Of a stretch of 64,000 nt of DNA, positions 7,300-14,901 are shown in pieces. The DNA comes from Gammaproteobacteria bacterium (lineage in GTDB: Bacteria; Pseudomonadota; Gammaproteobacteria; Steroidobacterales; Steroidobacteraceae). Location of the stretch: assembly GCA_011391405.1 (NCBI GenBank), contig JAABQQ010000227.1, positions 18,100 to 82,099 of the forward strand, read 5' to 3'. Below the pieces are notes generated by a model that was not told the origin of the DNA, did no database searches, and worked only from the letters and a program-made list of their open reading frames with translations. Numbering within the stretch: the first letter of the stretch is position 1; the number at the start of each line of letters is the position of its first letter. The position numbers and the translations under genes were made by a program.

Positions 7300-9656
7300 T
7301 TCGACACCTCCACCGTGACCTTTGGAATATGGCCGCTGAACTTCGACTTGGCCTCCGAGCCGATTGCCTCGACCACGGGCGTTCCAAGGTCGATGCCGAC
7401 GTCCGCGGTCTCGTCGGCGGAGAACATGCCAGCCTGCGTATTTTCGATCCGTCCCTCGCCAACTTTTTCGCCGTTGATGAAAAGGGTACCCAGGCCGCCT
7501 TTGCCGGGGCCACCGCCGTCGTACGCGAACACGAACTTCAGTGTCGACTGGCCCGGTGCAAGCGGCTTGGTGGCGACGATGTTCGACTGTTGCAACCCGA
7601 GGAAGTTGTAGCCGTAGGCCGGCACGCCGTCCTTGACGTACAGCGACCAGCCGCCGAAGCGCCCGCCCTGCGCAATAACCGTGCCGTTGACCACGCCCTG
7701 CGGCACGTCGAGTTCCGCCGTGATGGTCTTGGAGCGGTTCTTCACGTTGACGAACACGCCTTCCATCATTCCCGTCATGCCTTCGGCCAGCGTCAGCGAG
7801 GTACGACCGGCCATGAGGTCGGGACGACCGACCGCGGCGCCATCCATGCGCTCGAAGACACGATCGTCCATCGGCAGCACGTGATGCTTCTCGGCCTCCT
7901 GCAGGAATACCGCCTGGAGCTCCGCGAGCTTTTGCGGGTTCTTCGACGCGAGGTCGCTGGCCAGGCTGAAATCGGCTCGCGTGTCGTACAACTGCCACGC
8001 AGTGTTGTCATCCAGCGTTCGACGCGGCTTGGCTTCCCACGGCGCCCTGTGGATCGTGCGGGCGAACCAGCCGTCGTGATAGATGGCACGGTTGCCGGCG
8101 ATCTCGAAGTACTGCGTCGTGTGGCGCTCCTTCGCCCTGGAATCATCGAACGTGTACACGAGGCTCGTCCCTTCCATCGGAATCTGCGGTGTGCTGTTGA
8201 CCACCTTCGGCTCTGGCAGGCCGATGGCCTCGAGGATGGTCGGCGCCACGTCGATCACGTGACCGAACTGCGTGCGGATCCCGTTCTTCGCCTTGATGCC
8301 CCTGGGCCAGGACATGACCATGCCGTTGCGCGTGCCGCCGAAGTCTGAAGGCACCTGCTTCATCCAGCCGAAGGGCGAGTTCAATCCAACCGCCCAGCCG
8401 GACGCCATGTGCGGATAGGTTTCGGGACCGCCCCACTGGTCGATCTTCGGCAGCATGTCCGCAACGGCCTCCTGCACGCCATTGAAATAGGTGTACTCGT
8501 TGAACATGCCGTTCGCGCCACCTTCACCGCTGGTGCCGTTGTCGCCAGCGATATAGACGACCAGCGTGTTGTCGGCCTGGCCGACGTCGTCGAACGCCTT
8601 GAGCATGCGGCCGATTTCGTGATCGGTGTATTCGGCGAACGCGGCGAACACTTCGGCCTGGCGCGTGAACAGGCTTTTCTCGTCGGCCGAAAGCGCATCC
8701 CAGTCGCGGATCGCAGGCGGCTTCGGTGCAAGCTTGGTGCCCGACGGGACGATGCCCAACTTGATCTGACGCGCCAGGGTTTCCTCGCGCATCTTGTCCC
8801 AGCCCTGGTCGAACTTGCCCTTCCAGCGCGCGATCCATTCCTTCGGCACGTGATGGGGCGCGTGCGTCGCGCCCGGAGCGAAGTAGATGAAGGACGGCTT
8901 CTGGGGGGTCAGTGCCTTCTGGTACTTGATCCAGGCCACGGCCTTGTCCGTCATGTCGGTCATGAAGTGGTAGTTCGGGTCGTGCGGCAGTTCGACGACG
9001 GCGGTGCCGTCGTAAAGGAACGGTGCCCACTGGTTCGTCTCGCCACCCAGGAAGCCGTAGAACTTGTCGAATCCCTGACGCGTGGGCCAGCGATCGAACG
9101 GCCCGGCAACGCTCGCTTCCCAAGCCGCGGTTTCGTGCCACTTGCCGAACGCCGCTGTGGCGTAGCCATTGAGCCGCAACGTCTCGGCCAACGGCGCCGT
9201 GGCGTTTGGAATCTGTCCGGTGGCGCCCGGCAGTCCGGTGGCCATCTCGGTGATGAAAGCCATGTTCACCGTGTGGTGATTGCGTCCGGACTTGAGTGCC
9301 GCGCGGGTCGGCGAACACAGCGCCGTAGTGTGGAAGTTGTTGTAGCGCAGGCCTTGCTGTGCCAGCCCATCCAACGTCGGCATCGATACCGGGCCGCCGA
9401 ACGCCGTGGGCACGCCGAAGCCCAGGTCGTCGATCAACACGATCACGACGTTGGGCGCGCCGTCGGGTGCCTTGACCTCAAAGCGCTGCGGCATCGCCAC
9501 CTTGCGCGCGTCGATTTCCTCGTAGAGCGGGCGCGCCGGCTCCTGCAGCGGCAGTATTGTCCGATCCAGCTGCCCCGGCTCTGCCGCGAACGCTTGCGAA
9601 GCAAGCAACCCCACGGCGCAGCAACCGACGGCCCTACCAGGAAGTGATCTGGACAT
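7296..9656 (-). CDS. Periplasmic type I (formylglycine) arylsulfatase
   Basis: 786 residues with an N-terminal signal peptide ending near QAFAA. The sulfatase signature CSPTR at 114-118 marks Cys114 as the residue converted to formylglycine; calcium-binding Asp76/Asp77 (VLIDDLGFG) and the GRNHHTVN segment complete the usual active-site layout, with AGDNGTSGEGG further on. The protein is longer than minimal arylsulfatases, with a C-terminal beta-rich part (FGGWSLYVKDGVPAYGYNFL, TLKFVFAYDGGGPGKGG), as in the large AtsA-like family. It should hydrolyse sulfate esters in the periplasm. It heads an operon with the glycine-zipper and SYLF genes and is divergent from an AraC regulator. A purine-rich GGGTGGGAG lies upstream of the ATG. 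No formylglycine-generating enzyme is in the window. Confidence 0.9.
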   Translation of the reverse strand: MSRSLPGRAVGCCAVGLLASQAFAAEPGQLDRTILPLQEPARPLYEEIDARKVAMPQRFEVKAPDGAPNVVIVLIDDLGFGVPTAFGGPVSMPTLDGLAQQGLRYNNFHTTALCSPTRAALKSGRNHHTVNMAFITEMATGLPGATGQIPNATAPLAETLRLNGYATAAFGKWHETAAWEASVAGPFDRWPTRQGFDKFYGFLGGETNQWAPFLYDGTAVVELPHDPNYHFMTDMTDKAVAWIKYQKALTPQKPSFIYFAPGATHAPHHVPKEWIARWKGKFDQGWDKMREETLARQIKLGIVPSGTKLAPKPPAIRDWDALSADEKSLFTRQAEVFAAFAEYTDHEIGRMLKAFDDVGQADNTLVVYIAGDNGTSGEGGANGMFNEYTYFNGVQEAVADMLPKIDQWGGPETYPHMASGWAVGLNSPFGWMKQVPSDFGGTRNGMVMSWPRGIKAKNGIRTQFGHVIDVAPTILEAIGLPEPKVVNSTPQIPMEGTSLVYTFDDSRAKERHTTQYFEIAGNRAIYHDGWFARTIHRAPWEAKPRRTLDDNTAWQLYDTRADFSLASDLASKNPQKLAELQAVFLQEAEKHHVLPMDDRVFERMDGAAVGRPDLMAGRTSLTLAEGMTGMMEGVFVNVKNRSKTITAELDVPQGVVNGTVIAQGGRFGGWSLYVKDGVPAYGYNFLGLQQSNIVATKPLAPGQSTLKFVFAYDGGGPGKGGLGTLFINGEKVGEGRIENTQAGMFSADETADVGIDLGTPVVEAIGSEAKSKFSGHIPKVTVEVSK

Positions 9657-9706
9657 CTCTAGTCTCCCACCCGTTTAACTCGCCTACGCTACTCGCTCCA
9701 GCGAAA

Positions 9707-9743
9707 CCAAACTTCACATTTCCGGCGGTTCCCGCTAGTTTGG
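9707..9743. promoter_or_regulatory. Inverted repeat between sulfatase and AraC genes
   Basis: CCAAACT at 9707-9713 is repeated inverted as AGTTTGG at 9737-9743, with a 23-bp spacer. It sits in the 91-bp divergent promoter region, immediately before the AraC ATG at 9748. It is a candidate operator for autoregulation or for control of the sulfatase operon; no known consensus is matched. Confidence 0.3.
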
Positions 9744-9747
9744 CCAA

Positions 9748-10869
9748 ATGACCTCGCCAAAAGCCGCCCGCACGTCCACGCGAGCATCCGCGCGCAGCGT
9801 GCTGCATGCGACCGCGGACATGTCGGTTGCGCCGCTGCAAGCCATCCCCTCCTTGCTGCGTGAGTTCGGAGTGGAGCCCTCGCCGGTGCTCGAGCGCGCA
9901 GGAGTCGACCAGGGTGTGCTGGCGGACGCCGCCAATCGCCTGCCCTTTGGTCTTGTGGGTCGACTCCTCGACGAATGCGTGGCCGCCAGTGCGTGCCCCC
10001 ACTTCGGCTTGCTCCTTGGCATTCGATCCGGCCCCGCCGCCGCCGGCATCGCTGGCCATCTCTTCAGGCATGCGGAGTCGGTACATGCAGCACTGCGCCT
10101 GTTCATCGCGCACCTGCACCTGCACGACCGTGGCGGTGTCGTCGCACTCAACCCGCACGGCGCCGAAAACGTCGAACTTTCGTACTTGATCCATCACCCG
10201 AATACGCCCGGCACAGCGCAGATCCTCGATGCGAGCATCGCCATCGCTTGTTCCGTCATGAGGTGCCTGTGCGGCGCCCGATGGACCCCATCCGAGGTCA
10301 CGTTGTCCCGCGAGCGGCCGCGAATGGTGGGACCGTACCGCTCTTTTTTTCATGCGCCGATCAGGTTCGACGCCCCTCACTCAGCGTTGATCTTTCCGGC
10401 ACGCTGTCTCGATCAGGCGGTCGCGGGCGCCGACGCGGCCGCCAGAACCCGCTTGCTGGCGCTCGCGGTTGAACTCGATGCTGCTCGGCCCGCCACCGTT
10501 ACCGAGCTGACGATCCGCGCCCTGACTCGCATGGTCATCGCAATGCCGCCTTCGACCGACCGGGTCGCACAGGTCCTGGGCGTCAAGCCACGCAGGCTGC
10601 GAGAGCGACTCGAGGCCGAAGGCAGCAGCGTCAAGGGACTGCTCGAAGATCTGCGCTGCGAGCTGGCGCGGCAACTGCTGGAGGATTCGCGCATGCCGAT
10701 CGCGGAAATCGCGGCAACGCTGCACTACTCCAGGCCTGGCGCGTTCTCCCGTGCCTTCAAGGGCTGGACCGGCCAGACTCCACGACAATGGCGAACGGCT
10801 GTCGGCAGGCGCGCACGAACTACCCGAGCCCGCCACCGACCGCAAACGCGGATCCAGGCGTGCGCTTGA
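9748..10869 (+). CDS. AraC-family transcriptional regulator (OruR/ArgR-type N-domain)
   Basis: 373 residues. The N-terminal part (PSLLREFGVEPSPVLERAGVD, then LLDECVAASACPHFGLLLG) is the arabinose-binding-like sensor domain common in AraC regulators of catabolic genes. The C-terminal AraC DNA-binding domain spans about 260-355, with a first HTH around VAQVLGVKPRRLRERLEAEG and a second around IAEIAATLHYSRPGAFSRAFK, then WTGQTPRQWR. Divergence from the sulfatase operon suggests it controls sulfate-ester use. A second possible start is the ATG at 9820 (MSVAPLQAI). The last codons run into the left arm of a long palindrome, so the C-terminal tail may be partly palindrome-derived. Confidence 0.87.
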   Translation: MTSPKAARTSTRASARSVLHATADMSVAPLQAIPSLLREFGVEPSPVLERAGVDQGVLADAANRLPFGLVGRLLDECVAASACPHFGLLLGIRSGPAAAGIAGHLFRHAESVHAALRLFIAHLHLHDRGGVVALNPHGAENVELSYLIHHPNTPGTAQILDASIAIACSVMRCLCGARWTPSEVTLSRERPRMVGPYRSFFHAPIRFDAPHSALIFPARCLDQAVAGADAAARTRLLALAVELDAARPATVTELTIRALTRMVIAMPPSTDRVAQVLGVKPRRLRERLEAEGSSVKGLLEDLRCELARQLLEDSRMPIAEIAATLHYSRPGAFSRAFKGWTGQTPRQWRTAVGRRARTTRARHRPQTRIQACA

Positions 10870-10932
10870 TCCGGCGCTTGTCCCCGAGCGCGTGTCTGCC
10901 TTTCCAAGCTCGGGGACAAGCGCCGGATCAAG
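10865..10932. repeat. Palindrome A: perfect 25-bp arms, conserved GTGTCTGCCTTTCC core
   Basis: Arms at 10865-10889 and 10908-10932 are perfectly complementary over 25 bp. The central 18 nt contain GTGTCTGCCTTTCC, the same 14-nt core found in the palindrome at 58902-58975, whose arms are unrelated. The left arm overlaps the AraC stop codon. It may also work as a terminator between the AraC gene and the convergent ABC exporter operon. Confidence 0.85.
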
Positions 10933-10960
10933 TGCACGCTAGTGTCGCGTCTCTGTCATA

Positions 10961-10986
10961 CCAAGCTCGGGGACAAGCGCCGGATC
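10961..10986. repeat. Direct copy of the right arm of palindrome A
   Basis: The 26 bp beginning CCAAGCTCGGGGACAAGCGC repeat exactly the sequence at 10904-10929. The preceding bases (GCGTCTCTGTCATA) look like a degenerate version of the palindrome core (GCGTGTCTGCCTTT). This is therefore a half-element, either from a partial tandem duplication or from decay of a second palindrome. It lies in the 10870-11055 non-coding gap, which otherwise shows nothing. Confidence 0.8.
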
Positions 10987-11055
10987 GACCGCACCGAGGT
11001 GCCGCATCCCTGCCTTGTCGCGCGCCAGAGGTAATGGAAGGGCGCAAGGCGCAGG

Positions 11056-12147
11056 TCAGTCGAGCCGCTTGTGGAACCTGAGCGTCGCGATCGCAAGCGC
11101 GATGACCAGGAACGCCCCCAGCTTCATCGCCGGCACCTGCATCGCCGCAAGCGGGGCGCCACGCAGCAGGATGGCGCGGATCATTTCCACGAAATGCGTG
11201 AGCGGCAGCGCCTGCGCGATCATGCGTGCCAGCGGCGGCATGCCGTCGAAGGGAAACATGAAGCCGGAAAGCAGGATCGACGGCAGCAGCGTCAGGAACG
11301 ACAGCTGGAATGCCTGGAACTGCGTGCGAGCGAACGTGGAGATGACGAGGCCGAGCGTCAGCGTGGCCGCGATGAACAACGCCGCCGCGAGGTAGAGATC
11401 GAGCAGGCTGCCGTTGATCGGGACGTCGAAGATCCGTGCGCCGACCGTCAGGATCAGCGTCGTCTGTATGAGCCCGATCAGCACGTAGGGAATCAGCTTG
11501 CCGGCCATGAGCTCCCAGGAACGGATCGGCGTCGCGATCAGCAGCTCGAGGTTACCGCGCTCGCGTTCACGCACGATCGCTGCAGCCGTGAAGATCACCA
11601 TGGTCATGTTGAGGATCACGCCGATCAAGGCCGGCACGATCTGCACCGCGGTGCGTCGTTCCGGATTGTATTCCGTGCGCACCTCGAAGACGGGCGTGCG
11701 CGACTTGTAGTCCCCCGCCCGCACGGGCAACGGCACCGACGCCAGCCCGCGTGCGACTGCGTCGATCATCGGTTCCGAGCCGTTGACCAGGATCTGGGCG
11801 ACGGCACGGTCATTGCCCAGCCGCCGACGCTCGAAGTCGTGGGGAATCACGATGCCGACGCTGATCTCACCGCTCTCCATGCGCCGGCGAAGGTCCGGCA
11901 GGCCGGGACTCGGCGGGCGCAGCACGATCACGCCGGTTGCCTGCAGATCTGCGATGAGCGCACGCGAGTGACTCGTCCTCGCTTCGTCGACGACGGCCGC
12001 ATCCAGATCACGGACGTCGAAATTGATCGCATAACCGAACAGCAGTATCTGCATCAGCGGAATGCCGACGATCATGCCGAACGTGAGCCGGTCGCGGGCC
12101 AGTTGCCGCACTTCCTTGCACGTGATCGCAAAGAGCCGGAGCAGCAT
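11056..12147 (-). CDS. ABC-2 type transporter permease (YbhS/YbhR-like)
   Basis: 363 residues with one N-terminal membrane helix (FGMIVGIPLMQILLFGYAI), a large periplasmic domain of about 150 residues, then a cluster of five helices beginning AVQIVPALIGVILNMTMVIF. EREREXGNLELLIATPIRSWE-like sequence after the second helix is the family hallmark. It forms the membrane part of an efflux pump with the ATPase and HlyD protein encoded upstream. Only one permease gene is present, whereas the E. coli ybhGFSR system has two, so it presumably acts as a homodimer. Confidence 0.88.
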   Translation of the reverse strand: MLLRLFAITCKEVRQLARDRLTFGMIVGIPLMQILLFGYAINFDVRDLDAAVVDEARTSHSRALIADLQATGVIVLRPPSPGLPDLRRRMESGEISVGIVIPHDFERRRLGNDRAVAQILVNGSEPMIDAVARGLASVPLPVRAGDYKSRTPVFEVRTEYNPERRTAVQIVPALIGVILNMTMVIFTAAAIVRERERGNLELLIATPIRSWELMAGKLIPYVLIGLIQTTLILTVGARIFDVPINGSLLDLYLAAALFIAATLTLGLVISTFARTQFQAFQLSFLTLLPSILLSGFMFPFDGMPPLARMIAQALPLTHFVEMIRAILLRGAPLAAMQVPAMKLGAFLVIALAIATLRFHKRLD

Positions 12148-12155
12148 GACGGACC

Positions 12156-13142
12156 TCAGTCCTGCGGCCTGGCGCCGGCTGCGCGGCCGAACCCGGTGGC
12201 GGCGACGAAGACGTCTTCGAGACTGGCTCGCACCAGCGTCGACTGCGCTGCGACCGACGCAGCGCGCAGACGCTGCAGGACACGATTTTCGGGTTCGGGT
12301 GTTGCCGGGTCGATCAGTACGTGCAGTCGCGTCCCGAGTTGCGCAACGCTGAGGACGCTCTCGTCCTGGACGAGCGCGCGCCGGGCGGCAACAGTATCCG
12401 CCGCCTCGACCTCGACCACTGCCGCTGGAATTTCCGACATCAGTTGCTGCGGCGGGCCCTGCGCGACGATCCGGCCGCTCGCGAGGATCGCGAGTTCGTG
12501 ACAGCGCTCGGCTTCGTCCATGTAGTGCGTCGACACGAGGATCGTCACGCCACGCGCGACCAGGTCGAAGAGGCTCTCCCAGAAGTCACGGCGACTCTGT
12601 GGATCCACCGCGCTGGTGGGCTCGTCGAGCAACAGCAGTTCGGGCTCGTGCAGCGTCGCTGCCGCGAGTGCGAGGCGCTGGCGCTGGCCGCCGCTCAGCG
12701 TACCGGCGCGCTGCTTGAACAGGGACGCCAGGTCGAATTCCTGGACCACGACGGCAACCCGTGCCCGCCGGCGTTGCGCAGGCAGTCCGAATACCTGCCC
12801 CATGAACTGGAGGTTCTCGCTCACGGTGAGGTCGTCCCAGAGCGAGAACTTCTGCGTCATGTAGCCGAGCCGTGTTCGCAGCTGCTCGGCATCGCGGGGC
12901 ATCTCGTGACCGAGCACGTCGACTGTGCCGGCGCTCGGTTGCAGCAGGCCACACAGCATGCGAATCGTGGTCGACTTGCCCGACCCGTTGGGACCGAGGA
13001 AGCCGTAGATGCGCGCCCGCGGAATGTCGAGATCGATTCCATCCACCGCAGTGACGTGCCCGAAGCGCCGCGTCAGGCCGCGCGCGCGGATGGCGTGCGC
13101 CACTTCGCCTGGGGGTGCGATCTGCTGCGGCACGGCGTTCAT
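12156..13142 (-). CDS. ABC exporter ATP-binding protein (YbhF-like)
   Basis: 328 residues with a single nucleotide-binding domain: Walker A GPNGSGKST at about 51-59, signature LSGGQRQRLALA, Walker B LLLLDEPTSAVD and the H-loop STHYMDEAE. The C-terminal extension after about residue 230 matches the regulatory tail of multidrug and lantibiotic-type ATPases. E. coli YbhF is a fused double ATPase; here one domain is present, implying a dimer. The start overlaps the HlyD stop by 4 bp (ATGA), and 8 bp separate its stop from the permease start. Confidence 0.92.
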   Translation of the reverse strand: MNAVPQQIAPPGEVAHAIRARGLTRRFGHVTAVDGIDLDIPRARIYGFLGPNGSGKSTTIRMLCGLLQPSAGTVDVLGHEMPRDAEQLRTRLGYMTQKFSLWDDLTVSENLQFMGQVFGLPAQRRRARVAVVVQEFDLASLFKQRAGTLSGGQRQRLALAAATLHEPELLLLDEPTSAVDPQSRRDFWESLFDLVARGVTILVSTHYMDEAERCHELAILASGRIVAQGPPQQLMSEIPAAVVEVEAADTVAARRALVQDESVLSVAQLGTRLHVLIDPATPEPENRVLQRLRAASVAAQSTLVRASLEDVFVAATGFGRAAGARPQD

Positions 13143-14101
13143 GGGCGCTCGGCCGGGACGAGCACCTGGATGGGCTGGCCGGCGGGCAGTGCCTGCCCGG
13201 CCGGATCGTCGAGCGTGATCTCGGCGAGGTAGGCGAGACGCGAGCGATCCTTCTGCGTGAGAGCGTAATACGGCGTGAACGCTGCCTCCGCCGAGACGTA
13301 GCGCACCGTACCCTGGATGCGCTCCGCGCTGCCATCGACTTTCGCTTCGACGCGAACGCCGGCCGTGAACTTGGTGCGCAGAGGCTCGGGCACGTAGACG
13401 CGGGCGTAGGGAACGCCGTCCGCGAGCAGAATCGCGACGGGTCGGCCGGCGGTGGGCCGCTCACCGAGTTTGTACGGCAAGGCCTCGACGAGGGCGGCGC
13501 GTGGCGCGGTCACCGTGTGGCGCGAGGCAACCGTTTCGACTTCGACCAGCGCTGCGGTCGCGCGCTGGACGGCCGCGCGGGCGGCAGCCACCTGTTCGGT
13601 CCGCGTCCCCTGCTGCAGCAGTTCGTAACGTGCGCGGGCCGCATCACGCGCTGCTCGCGCGGAGTCTCGCTTGGCGCGCGCCTGGTCGAGGTTGGACTGG
13701 CTCAGCAACTTGCGCTGCACCAGAGTCTGCACGCGCACATAGTCGCTCTGCGCCGTCTGTAACTCGCTCTCGGCGCCGCCGAGCGTGGCGCGGGCTTCAA
13801 CGATTTCGCGCTGGCGCGGACCCTGCTCCAGGTCCGCGAGACGTCGCTGTGCCTCCAGCACCGCGGCTCGTGACTGGTCGATGCGCGACTGCGCGATGCC
13901 GGCCTCCTGCCGCACGAGCACGGTGCCGGCCTGCACGTGGTCGCCTTCGTGCACGACAATTTCGACGATGCGCTCGTTCGACTCCGCGATGATTTCCAGC
14001 CGATCGCGTTCGACGGTGCCGTGCACTTCGACCGGTTGCTCCCTGGCGCATCCGGCTGCGAGCAGCAGCGTGGACAGTGCAAGCCAGGCGAATCTGATCA
14101 T
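13139..14101 (-). CDS. HlyD-family membrane-fusion lipoprotein (YbhG-like)
   Basis: 320 residues. The N-terminus LALSTLLLAAGC ends in a lipobox with Cys18, so the protein is probably lipid-anchored. A split biotinyl-lipoyl domain (ERIVEIVVHEGDHVQAGTVLV near 43-63) flanks a long coiled coil, roughly 75-165, rich in RAxLxxAxR heptads; a beta-barrel with PVAILLADGVPYARVYVPE follows. It should bridge the inner-membrane ABC pump to an outer-membrane exit channel. Four-base overlaps join it to both the TetR gene and the ATPase gene. Confidence 0.9.
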   Translation of the reverse strand: MIRFAWLALSTLLLAAGCAREQPVEVHGTVERDRLEIIAESNERIVEIVVHEGDHVQAGTVLVRQEAGIAQSRIDQSRAAVLEAQRRLADLEQGPRQREIVEARATLGGAESELQTAQSDYVRVQTLVQRKLLSQSNLDQARAKRDSARAARDAARARYELLQQGTRTEQVAAARAAVQRATAALVEVETVASRHTVTAPRAALVEALPYKLGERPTAGRPVAILLADGVPYARVYVPEPLRTKFTAGVRVEAKVDGSAERIQGTVRYVSAEAAFTPYYALTQKDRSRLAYLAEITLDDPAGQALPAGQPIQVLVPAERP

Positions 14102-14775
14102 GTCCGGTCTCCGTGTGCCGCGACACCCTCGCGGAACAATTGCACCGTGTGGCTGATGAAGCGGTCGAGTTCGGCGCCTTCCGGGCGGAAGCCGAGCACC
14201 GGGCCTGTGATCGGCAATGACACGAACGGGAAGACGCAGAGGCTCAGCAGCGAAACCGCGGCAAACCGTGGATCAAGGTCGACGCGCAGTCTCCCCTGTT
14301 CGCGTTCGCGCCGCAGCACCGCGACCAGCGCCGGCGCCGTTCTCCCGGCGAATCGCTCGATGAAATCGCCCCGCATCCGCCCGTTCTGGTCCAGCACTTC
14401 CCGGATGAGCAGCGCGGGAAACCATGGGTTGGCGGCGACCATCCGCATGTACGCTCGCAGCACGGCCTCGAGGCCCGGCGTCTCATCGCCAGCGGCCTGC
14501 TCCAGGCGCCGGACACTGTCGATCAATGGCTGCACGGCACTCTCGACCATCGCCCGGTACAGGCCGAGCTTGTCGCCGAAGTAGTAGTGGATCATCGCGG
14601 GGGTGGTGCCCGCTGCCGCCGCAATCCTGCGGGTGCTGACGTTGCCGAAGCCGTGCTGCAGCAACAATTCGCGACCGTGCTCGAGCAGGGACTCGCGGAC
14701 GGCCGCGTCCCCGCCGGTGGGCCGGCCCGGACGACGGGACGATGCCTGAGGAGTCTGCTGACCTGAGGTACTCAT
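14098..14775 (-). CDS. TetR-family repressor of the ABC exporter operon (CecR-like)
   Basis: 225 residues. The N-terminal HTH occupies about 25-70 (RESLLEHGRELLLQHGFGNVS, then IAAAAGTTPAMIHYYFGDK), followed by an all-helical ligand domain. Operon order TetR-HlyD-ATPase-permease mirrors E. coli cecR(ybiH)-ybhGFSR, in which the regulator controls its own exporter. It is the first gene of the unit, with 4-bp overlap to the HlyD gene. The upstream region is strikingly AT-rich and holds an inverted repeat that could be its operator. Confidence 0.9.
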   Translation of the reverse strand: MSTSGQQTPQASSRRPGRPTGGDAAVRESLLEHGRELLLQHGFGNVSTRRIAAAAGTTPAMIHYYFGDKLGLYRAMVESAVQPLIDSVRRLEQAAGDETPGLEAVLRAYMRMVAANPWFPALLIREVLDQNGRMRGDFIERFAGRTAPALVAVLRREREQGRLRVDLDPRFAAVSLLSLCVFPFVSLPITGPVLGFRPEGAELDRFISHTVQLFREGVAAHGDRT

Positions 14776-14780
14776 TCAAC

Positions 14781-14807
14781 TAATATTAATCAAACAATTA
14801 ATTAATA
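14781..14807. promoter_or_regulatory. AT-rich inverted repeat, candidate TetR operator and promoter
   Basis: TAATATTAATCAAACAATTA and the bases following it form an imperfect palindrome with a TTAAT-N6-ATTAA core at 14786-14801. It is one of the most AT-rich stretches in the window, immediately 5' of the TetR gene on the minus strand, where its promoter must lie. TetR regulators commonly bind such repeats overlapping their own promoter. No specific consensus can be assigned. Confidence 0.5.
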
Positions 14808-14815
14808 CAATAGCC

Positions 14816-14838
14816 AAAAAAACGGCCGCCCCGCGGCC
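14816..14838 (-). terminator. Rho-independent terminator of the GGDEF-EAL gene
   Basis: On the minus strand GGCCGC, a 3-nt loop and GCGGCC form a 6-bp GC stem followed by G and seven Ts (14822-14816). It lies 64 bp after the stop of the GGDEF-EAL gene and ahead of the TetR promoter region, insulating the exporter operon. Confidence 0.8.
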
Positions 14839-14850
14839 TCTTGCTTTAAC

Positions 14851-14896
14851 CCCTTCCTGTCCTTCCTGTCCTTCCTCCCCTTCCTCCCCTTCCTTC
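14851..14896. repeat. Short tandem pyrimidine repeat (CCTTCCTGT / CCTTCCTCC units)
   Basis: The plus strand carries about five imperfect copies of a 9-10 nt unit: CCTTCCTGT repeated, then CCTTCCTCCC repeated. The tract lies between the stop codon of the GGDEF-EAL gene and its terminator, so it is transcribed as a purine-rich 3' untranslated segment. Copy number may vary by slippage. Confidence 0.8.
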
Positions 14897-14901
14897 TCGA
14901 G

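Noticed and set aside
11071-12501. 476-codon plus-strand frame across the ABC permease and ATPase genes
   Set aside because: Spans two genes on the other strand, highly polar and Arg/Gln/Asp-rich; shadow.
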